NCBI GenBank assembly: GCA_934047225.1
Contig: OW203989.1
Coordinates: forward strand, 21,365,977 to 21,429,976
Reading direction: 5' to 3'
DNA length: 64,000 nt
From: Ypsolopha sequella
Taxonomy: Eukaryota; Arthropoda; Insecta; Lepidoptera; Ypsolophidae
The stretch's first letter is position 1; every line of letters begins with the position of its first letter. The notes under the pieces were generated by a model, which saw only the letters and a list, made by a program, of their open reading frames with translations, did not search any database and was not told where the DNA came from. Position numbers and translations under genes: made by a program. Shown one piece after another: positions 56,440 to 64,000 of this stretch.

Positions 56440-57275
56440 TTTTTCATTACGAGTGCGGAAAGCCTGTCATTGCAAAGAGTTCCGACAAATGTCTACCCGA
56501 GCCGAGGCGCAGCCGAAGGTGAGGGTTGACAGTCGGAACAAGTTGCAATGACGGTTCCGCACGTGTACTGAACAACTATTTTTAATACAGTTGCGAAAAA
56601 ATGAAGCAATTTAATAAAATAATAAAAACACAACAAACTCAACTAACTAATACTCCACGCAATAAATTCTTCTTATGTAGTAGCGACTTTTTGACTTTTC
56701 CGATAAAATGTTCTCCGAAGCATTTTGTGCAATTATACTGAGTTCCGGTGGTGTTAATTCAAATAAAATATCGTCGAAATTTCTCATTTTGTGCAACAAA
56801 CAACTAAACCCGCAAAGAAAATTTCTGGAAAATGGCGCCAACCGTAAAAGATTTTTTTGTTTTCTTCACCCATTCTGGGTAGGCAAAGGGAACTTTGCCC
56901 ATACAGCCAAGTCTTCAGTAGAATTTTTTTATTGATATGAAATGAAAATGAAATTTAATGAGATGAAATGAAATGAAACCAAACCTAACTCATTGAATCG
57001 AATCATTAAATCTGATATTGAAACAAATTAGTACCTTCTTTTTAGAAATATTTGCATGAATCATAAAAACTTCTATGTTTTTTTTTTGTAAAAACTTCGT
57101 GGTTGGTTTTTTCTTTTTAATAGACATTATTTTGACAGTTGGGAAAGAGAACGCACGAGTTCGGAAAAGGTAAAGAAAAAGCTCGAGTATGTAATAGCCT
57201 ACATCCCGAACGCTATACGTCCCTGCAATACGCCACTTTTAGAGCAACTGTATTAAAAAATAATAACCGAAACGA
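56440..57275. mobile_element. DNA element with inverted ends and a recombinase-like remnant
   Basis: 'tttttaatacagttgc' (56578) is mirrored by 'gcaactgtattaaaaa' (57243). Sequence outside and inside these words is typical of a repeat widespread in Lepidoptera. It contains the short frame at 56647-56841. Confidence 0.5.
56647..56841 (-). pseudogene. Possible tyrosine-recombinase-like N-terminal remnant
   Basis: The minus frame reads LTPPELSIIAQNASENILSE then KSKSRYY. This resembles the start of the core-binding domain in insect tyrosine-recombinase-like element proteins (pattern N.LP.KS...Y). Only about 40 residues match and the frame is then lost. This is pattern recall and not proven. Confidence 0.3.
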
Positions 57276-59339
57276 ATAGTACATTAGTACCTCACTTGTC
57301 GTCGCCAGCAACAATGAACTATTACAGCCACCATAGACAAACTACCCGGGGTAGATAGCCACAGACGACTTACCCATATCACACCCCCGACACTTCATAC
57401 TGAGTGCTCAAGTTATTCACCTACAGTCCTACAGTCTCACGCGCGCACTGGCTTGTCCGCACACGCATGTGTGTGTGCGTGAGCAAAATTATTACGTAGT
57501 AATAATTTATATTCTCTGCCCATATCACAGTGCGTTCCTCCGATTGCGCTAACTAATCAAGTAATCAGTGTTTTTGCATAGACTTGACTATATGCATCTC
57601 ACTCCTACTTACCGAGGATTATCTATCTCTATCACTGTTGGCTTATTCAATCGAAGCGCGTGAAAGCGCGTTAAAAGTTGGCGGAACCCGCTTAGATTAA
57701 ATTATGTTAAGGTGTTTTAATTCGAAAACCATTTCAAGATTTAGGTTTAATAAAAGGTATTTTAGAATTTGTGATTTAAAAAATCTCATGATGATGAATA
57801 TTTTTACGAAAAAGCTGCAACATCCATTTGTCTTCATGTGACGTCCCTTGAGAAATGGCTCTTTAGAAATGTGTCTTTTGCTATCAAGATAAATTTATAA
57901 TAATTTACTTCCGGGCCTTCCGACTGATTTGACAGATGGATGACAAAAGAGTAGACAGACAAAGACAGACCACTTTTTTTTTACAAGCAATCACACATCA
58001 CAATCGGTATAATGTCTAAAATTCTCAAGTGACGTCACATCGGACAATTCTTTAAAAAATTATATACTAAAATAATGAAAACTATGTTCCAAAATGGCGT
58101 ATATACACCGAAAAAAAAAATCTTAGAAATTAAGCTATGGGAATTTATTTCGTATAAACCAAGAGTCATTGCATCTCTTTAGGGTAGTTCCGCTGTGATC
58201 CTTACTCATAAATATATAATTACAAAACTTGGTAGTCATTTCAACGTGATGGGTGCCATCTCTTGGTATTCGTGGTAATTTGTTTATGACAACGGAGAAC
58301 CACTTTGATCTAGGCTAAACTAGTTTATCCTAAAAATTGGTTTGGCCGGTAACATAAATGATACTAGCGCACGCTCCGTAGCGTTGCTTGCGTGAAGCAT
58401 AGTAAAATCCGTTATTGGCACTATTAGCTGATGTAATATTTAGTTAATGTTTATAGTAACTATGCTACAAGGGCCAAAAGGAATAAATTACGAGGACGAT
58501 TTAAAACACGAGCGTAGCGAGTGTTTTAAACGTAACCGAGTAATTTATTGCTTTTACGCCCGTGTATCATACTACGTTTTTCAATGCATAGTGTGAGGAA
58601 ATGAAAACAAATATAATCTTGTGAACTTTAAATTATGATTGGCTCAAAAGGATTGTATCCAGAGCCGTTAAACAGTGGAAAAAAAGTATAATATCTATGG
58701 TACACAGGAAAGGCTGCAGGTTAGCCAACCATTGCGAACAAATTAAAAATAATAATAATAATAAAGCCCTAGGGCAAAATAATCGACTTTCTGTTCGGTT
58801 TTGATGCATAAAAAGTGGGCCTTTACGAGCACATGCATTGAAAATAAATTTCTATATTTGAACACTTGGCGATTTATCCATCGCAAGGAGATATACATTA
58901 ACATTATATCATTGCAGTATAGAAACGCAGAAAAGTAAATTTGGCTGTGAGGAGCTCTGAACCGGGATGTTTTTAATGTTCACTGTATTTGCTGTGGATT
59001 TTTGTTCATAAAAAAAATAAAAAAAATGAATCCCGTTTCGCCCGACCCCGTGAGAATATAGCGATGTCTTCGTCATATAGTCTACATAAGCAGTATTCAC
59101 TTGAATAATTTACGGCTGTATATCTGACACAACCAGTAATTTTTCATGTCTTTAGCCTAATTTTCTAGTTTGAGGGTTTTCAGCACGTCGAAACCATTTT
59201 TTGACTGAAAATATTTTCTCTGCCTCTGAAATTATCTTGTGGTTTTGCGAGTCTTCACTGATACATCGATTTTAGGTAACAAAACAATAAACTTTCTCTA
59301 TAAATAAAAATATAGTAAATAGAAGTAGTAAGGATGTTG
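57276..59339. other. No gene recognised; mixed repeats
   Basis: Contains a (gt)n-like 'cgcatgtgtgtgtgcgtgag' patch at 57465. A palindromic stretch lies at 58505-58545 ('acacgagcgtagcgagtgtt', matching common lepidopteran repeat arms), and a (taa)n run at 58745-58762. Short open frames carry no recognisable domains. Confidence 0.5.
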
Positions 59340-59605
59340 GGAATATAGCTCAAAAACATTTTTTCAACGTTACCATATGTCTCCTCCTTGTCTCTGAAAC
59401 AAAAGCACCTAAAAATTATTACGTAAAGATTACAGGAAAATTATAGCGGTTGTTAGGGTTCCGTACTCATCGGGAGCCGCGAATTGATGGTCAGGCGCTA
59501 CCATTTTAGAGGCGTATTTGTGTCGCCTTAATGTTGGTATTGTAATGTTCTATGTTTCTAGGGTTCCATACCCGTATTGTGAGCGAATTCGACTCGCACT
59601 TGTCT
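59340..59605. repeat. Interspersed repeat P, copy
   Basis: Shares 'tttcaacgtta', 'gcgctaccattttag', 'gtcgccttaatgttg' and 'agggttccatacccgtatt' with the other copies. Confidence 0.72.
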
Positions 59606-60717
59606 ATAATTCTGGGTAAAATTTTATTCAAAACACAAAAGATATTTGTGTAATTTATCTAGGATACGTACAGGGGTCTTATTGTTATAGCTTTCAAAGG
59701 TATCGTGGTTGTCTAAATTTAAAGTCAATCACGATACAAACTTATAAGGAAAGTTAAGCGATAGCGATAGATGTTGAAGTTACACAATACACAATAACGC
59801 CCCTGGTCATACAGGGTAGATTTTTTAAGGGGGCGCCGTACTGTATAGCCCCCCCTCCCGTATTTTAACATGTAGGTGTTGGTCTTAGGCTACTTTTCTT
59901 CGATTTCAACCAACATGAAAGGTATTGTACTAAGCCTAAAAGAGTATATGTCAGTTTCTAAGATGTACAACATTTGCATAACAAATCAAATTCAGTGTGT
60001 TTACAAGAGAGAGCTAGTTAAACATTACATCACTAACTGTGCCTTTTATGCTTACTTTAGTATTATTAATTAAAATTTGACAGCATCGTTTTGGCTTTCT
60101 CTCCATATGCATCGGTAACTTCAGATAATCTGTAGTTGATAACCCTCCGTGCACGCGCGTAGTTAGATTTAGTATCGGGGAGGGTTCAAGTAAATAAAAC
60201 GACAAAACGTTCATGAAATAAAATTGATTTAATAGACACTTTATGAAATTATAGTTTAAATACATATTATATCTTTATAATATTAAAGACAAATAAGTCC
60301 TATTTCCTTAATTGTTATTGAGTATAAATAAATGAAAAAAAAAAAAAAAAACTTTCCATGTATATTTCGACCCACTTAGGGTCGTCATAAGTCAAATATG
60401 GATTGATATTATCTTAAATAAAATAGAGTTAACATTAAAATGACAAACTTAAACCTGTTTCCTGAAATAAAATTAATATTCATTATGTTTGTGAAAATTT
60501 TCATTTTAACTTAATTTAAACATTTCGGGGAAGGAGCCCCCCCAAACCTCCTCCCCTGGCTACGCCATGCCTCCGTGCATGGTCGAGTAATTGTAATTGA
60601 AATTTTAACGATTTTCAAACGAATACGTTCGATCGATACTCCATTAACGTATTATGGTCGCAACTAAGTAAACATTCTGAAGGAAAAAACAACCTTGTGA
60701 AAATGGGTACATAGTTT
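59606..60717. other. No gene recognised; includes hammerhead-like repeat
   Basis: A hammerhead-like motif on the minus strand lies at 60361-60392 ('cttatgacgaccctaagtgg', then 'gtcgaaatata'), next to a poly-A run at 60332-60350. The rest is AT-rich. Confidence 0.5.
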
Positions 60718-60870
60718 TTTATTTTTATTTATTACACTTTTTGTACCTTTACTAACATAATTTACAACTCATTTTCACATAAAAGACAGACATTGTGTAC
60801 AAATGCGGCACTTATTGCTAATAGCAATATCTTCCAGGCAATCTTTGGGTGGAATGAAAAAGATGTTAAC
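60718..60870. repeat. LINE 3'-end repeat, copy 2
   Basis: Nearly the same as 39485-39635 ('aaaagacagacat', 'gcggcacttattgctaatag'). Confidence 0.65.
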
Positions 60871-61265
60871 GATAAAAGGGTAGCGTTAATAATAATAATA
60901 AAGGTTGCGCGCAGCCAACCCTGTTTATTTTGATGTAGTTTTTTTTTCTACACATCTACGAATGAGGATAAGTCACATAACGGGAGAATCCAATTTTGAC
61001 TATTACATTGCATGTGTTATGATTTTCTGAGTACACTACTTTTTGATTTTTTGAAATCCGTCCATAAATGGCAAAGTTATTTAATATTTTATCGGGCTTG
61101 ATTTTAAAACGCGCGCCTCCCGCCCGTAGATACCGATGTCGTCATCACACACAGACCCCGCGCGATCGCAGTCGTCCAGTACGCACATTCGTGATTAGTA
61201 GCGAACACTCGGTTTTTTTTCGAGTTTTATGCATTATCGGTTTATTGTTTCGGTGTTCTGTAATA

Positions 61266-62991
61266 ATGAGCAACAAATTGGAAGATGGATTCGAAAAAGG
61301 ACAGTCAGATAATCTACCTAAAGTGGATTCTTTCATGGTTTTTGAATACTTAAACAATCATGTGAAGTATACCAGCGCTGAAATCCGAGGTTGGAAGCTT
61401 CAACGGTAAGTACCTACCAAATTTAATGTGTTAGTTAGTGAGTTTAGGCCTAGGTACTTTTTCCCATGGCTGTTGCGGTAGGTAATGTGAAAATAATAAA
61501 ATAACCTGGGTAAAAAGGTACATGGACAGCATAACACACTCCATCATAAAAACGTTAGTCAAGTCAAGTACCTACATTATTTCTTCCTACGGAGTTCGAG
61601 TTGATGTTTTTGTAAGCAGGCAACTGCAGGCATGATTCATTGCGATTTAGTAAGTGCCAGTTTCAAGTTCACCTAAACATTATAGACCGGGAGCGCGCCG
61701 TAGATTAACTAACATTAGCGGATACCTACCATGTTTTTTGTTTCGATGCACTTAAATGGTGCAACCGCATCAGGTAATGTGATGTAGGTATTTAATGCTG
61801 TATGATTATTACAGGTCTGTACGAGAGTCATATGGCGACGATGCCGTAGGGTATGTCCAAGTCCAAAGAAATGGAAATGTGTGCACAGTAAAGGCAAGAA
61901 TAACACCGGAGCATAAAGTAAAAACTAAAGGTTATAGCTGCACTCTCAAATGTGAAGAAAATGATAAAACTATTATTGATGTTACTTGTCATGATTGTGC
62001 TGCACAAAAAGGAGGTTGCAAACATAGTGTAGCATTTCTTATGTGGATACACAGACGCAGTGAAGAGCCTTCTCCAACTGAAAAAAAATGTTATTGGGCC
62101 AAACCAAAACTGGCCACAGTGGGCACAACCTTGAAATTTATAAAAGCCAAAGATATCGGTTCCAGCGCTGGAGATATTGACGATAACGCTAATGTAAGAA
62201 GTGAACAATTTTTTAACAAACTGGTGCACAATATACAGTTAAATTCTATTAGGATTCAGTTAACAAGTTACGTTACACAGAATGAACTTACGAAATTATC
62301 ATTGCATAACTTGATAAATGATTATAAAAAAGAAGGTAACGACACGAACAGTGCACAAGGCTTCATTGATTATTGTACAACAAAACAAACACCAGAAAAG
62401 TGTTCAAAAATAGAACAAGAAACTCTATCTCAAGCTCAGTCTCCTTTATGGCATGAGATGCGATATTGCAGAATAACCGCGTCAAAAATACACGACGCCG
62501 CCCATTGCAAAACCCCTGATGGTTCATTAGTTGAGCAAATATTCGGTGCAACCATACCAGAAACTCCTGCAATGCGAAGAGGCAAAGTACTGGAACCTGA
62601 TGTTAGGGCAAAAGTAGCAAAATTGAGAAAATTTGTAATCGAAAATGGTGGGCTGTTTTTGAAAAGTGGTTGGCCTATTTTAGGTGCATCTCCTGATGGC
62701 TTAACACAAGAATATGTCATAGAAATAAAATGTCCCATGACCACACAAGGCAAAGAAAGCTTTATTAAAAATAATCGTCTCACAAACAAATCAAAAGGTC
62801 AAATCCAGCTGCAAATGTTTTTTTGCAACAAAACTAAAGGGCTTTTTTGTGTTGCTGATAAGAATTTTGAAGCTAACAAAGAAGTAGAAATCTTTGAAGA
62901 AGATTTTGATGAAATTTACTGCAAAGATCTTTTGGAAAAGTCAACAAGTTTTTGGAAACACTCAGTCTTTCCTAAATTGGTCAAAACTTAG
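61266..62991 (+). CDS. SWIM zinc finger plus YqaJ-type nuclease protein (transposon accessory), two exons
   Basis: A spliced gene: exon 1 61266-61405 (ATG in 'taataATGagc'), intron 61406-61814 (gtaagt...ttattacag), exon 2 61815-62991; 438 residues. The join keeps the frame (...WKLQ-R-SVRESYG). Residues ~55-120 hold a SWIM-type zinc site (TCHDCAAQKGGCKHSVAFL, Cys105, Cys108, Cys115, His117). Residues ~257-390 form a YqaJ-like PD-(D/E)XK nuclease domain: CRITASK, RRGKVLEPDV, GASPDGL with Asp341, VIEIKCP with Glu350 and Lys352, GQIQLQM. All expected metal and catalytic residues are present, so it looks functional. It faces the transposase gene, with stops only 51 bp apart. An upstream in-frame ATG (61068) would add 66 residues and is less likely. 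It is probably the second protein of an ISL2EU-type transposon. Its biochemical role is unknown. Confidence 0.85.
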
Positions 62992-63042
62992 GTTAAGGTA
63001 TAAAAATAAACAGATGGCTTAAGATATAAATATTGTTTTATT

Positions 63043-64000
63043 TTAAACTTGGTTTCTAAATAAGCATTCTTGAAGATTAACTACTCCACAAGCAGATGTC
63101 ACAACATAGTCTAATATTCTAACATAATCAATGTCAACACATGCATGAGGTGCAATCATTTCAAACTCCCTTAAACGCCCTATACTTCTCTCGACGTGTA
63201 CTCGAAGGGCCGCTATTCTTTTAGTTTCTAAAACTTCTTCTTTACTTAGTTTTGATCCCGAATCAACGCTAGGAGGCCTTAAAAGTTTGCAACCTTGACG
63301 TTCAAGTAAATGAGCTATATTCTTAAATCCCCTATCAGCCATCACTACGTCACCGGGGGATAACATCTGAAGAAAACCGCAGTCTTCAAAGATAAGGGCG
63401 TCCGATGTCCTTCCTCCATAACCTTCGGATATGAAGTTTATAAGTCCATTAGGTGTTATCGATATTAGATATTTTATAGTATTCGCATTTTTATATTGTG
63501 ACCACGTCAGCGCCTGATGTACTGCTGAGCTAGGTTTCTCGATTTGAATTTCTAAACAATCTATGATGCTGACGACTGTTGAATAACGCCTCCTAAAAGG
63601 TATCGGAAGATTTGAGCGAATATCGTCGCGAGGAGGAATAAAAATCAGTTTCTCCATGCATTGAGCAACCTTAGGTATTGTTTCTTTGAAATGTCTGGCG
63701 ACTGTAGATTCCGAAACTCCAAATTGAACAGCAAGCACGGAATTCGGTTCACGCCATCTCAGTTTTTTCAAGCTCAATAATACATCCATCAGAGGTCTCT
63801 CAGTAGATTCACTCAAATATTCTAAACAGAAATACACTTGCGATGGTAATCCGAGAAAAAGCTTAGGTTCTCTAGATATAGACATTAAAGTTCCTTTTTG
63901 CATGTGTTCCTTAAATAACTCAGTATCTACTTGTCGTTTCATTTCACAGGCGTCAGTATTTACACTGAATCCACTTAGGCTCGCAGAAACTGATGAGGTA
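63043..64000 (-). CDS. DDE_Tnp_4-type transposase, partial at window edge
   Basis: The frame is open from 64000 to a stop at 63043, with no stop before the edge; the first Met seen (63942) need not be the start. Counting from that Met, residues ~58-98 form a helix-turn-helix (NSVLAVQFGVSESTVARHF), typical of HTH_Tnp_4. Then comes the DDE domain with Asp128 (VSIIDCLEIQ), Asp203 (VVMADRGFKN) and Glu251 (RVHVERSIGRL). This is the IS5/Harbinger-like family used by ISL2EU and related eukaryotic transposons. No frameshift or stop is found in 319 codons, so the gene looks intact. An N-terminal zinc finger (often THAP) would lie outside the window. It is convergent with the SWIM-YqaJ gene; polyadenylation signals 'aataaa' (63005) and its complement 'tttatt' (63034) lie in the gap. 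Confidence 0.9.
   Translation of the reverse strand, partial: TSSVSASLSGFSVNTDACEMKRQVDTELFKEHMQKGTLMSISREPKLFLGLPSQVYFCLEYLSESTERPLMDVLLSLKKLRWREPNSVLAVQFGVSESTVARHFKETIPKVAQCMEKLIFIPPRDDIRSNLPIPFRRRYSTVVSIIDCLEIQIEKPSSAVHQALTWSQYKNANTIKYLISITPNGLINFISEGYGGRTSDALIFEDCGFLQMLSPGDVVMADRGFKNIAHLLERQGCKLLRPPSVDSGSKLSKEEVLETKRIAALRVHVERSIGRLREFEMIAPHACVDIDYVRILDYVVTSACGVVNLQECLFRNQV

Overview
This window looks like nuclear DNA of an insect, most likely a moth or butterfly. That is an inference. It rests on the AT-rich background, the absence of bacterial gene organisation, GT-AG introns, and many short repeats of kinds common in Lepidoptera: modules starting 'gggttccgtacc', palindromic MITEs, LINE 3' ends and tRNA-like SINE pieces. 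Almost all of the window is transposable-element sequence in nested layers.

The clearest host gene is a globin on the minus strand. Exon 1 (about 13081-13226) and exon 2 (6804-7029) are separated by a 6-kb intron full of repeats. Both intron positions and phases match the ancestral globin gene (B12.2 and G7.0). Distal (E7) and proximal (F8) histidines are present, 32 residues apart. The last exon should lie beyond the left edge. Two weaker candidate host exons are at 39147-39265 (minus) and about 41464-41626 (plus).

Layout: 1-6.7 kb is a composite of inverted-repeat elements and two minisatellites; 6.8-13.2 kb is the globin gene and its intronic repeats; 13.3-15.1 kb holds SINE-like and palindromic repeats. 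At 15081-22923 there is a broken minus-strand Ty3/gypsy-type LTR retrotransposon, with an internally deleted plus-strand BEL/Pao element (18522-21296) inside it. At 23872-30652 there is a complete-length, young, minus-strand BEL/Pao element with seemingly identical LTRs and a 5-bp target duplication, but a break in its reverse transcriptase. From 31 to 61 kb there are MITEs, LINE remnants, a D,D34D mariner (42597-43875) in a site whose empty version is present elsewhere in the window, and hAT-type non-autonomous elements, three of them with exact 8-bp target duplications (46473-47150, 48272-49195, 54826-55267). One of these carries a captured or inserted LTR plus primer-binding site.

At 61.2-64 kb lie two convergent genes: a spliced 438-residue SWIM zinc finger plus YqaJ-nuclease protein (plus strand) and a DDE_Tnp_4-type transposase that runs off the right edge (minus strand). 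Together they look like an intact two-gene DNA transposon of the ISL2EU type. This pair is the best candidate for an interesting working system here. A second theme is a recurring hammerhead-like RNA motif with covarying stems at six places in the repeats.
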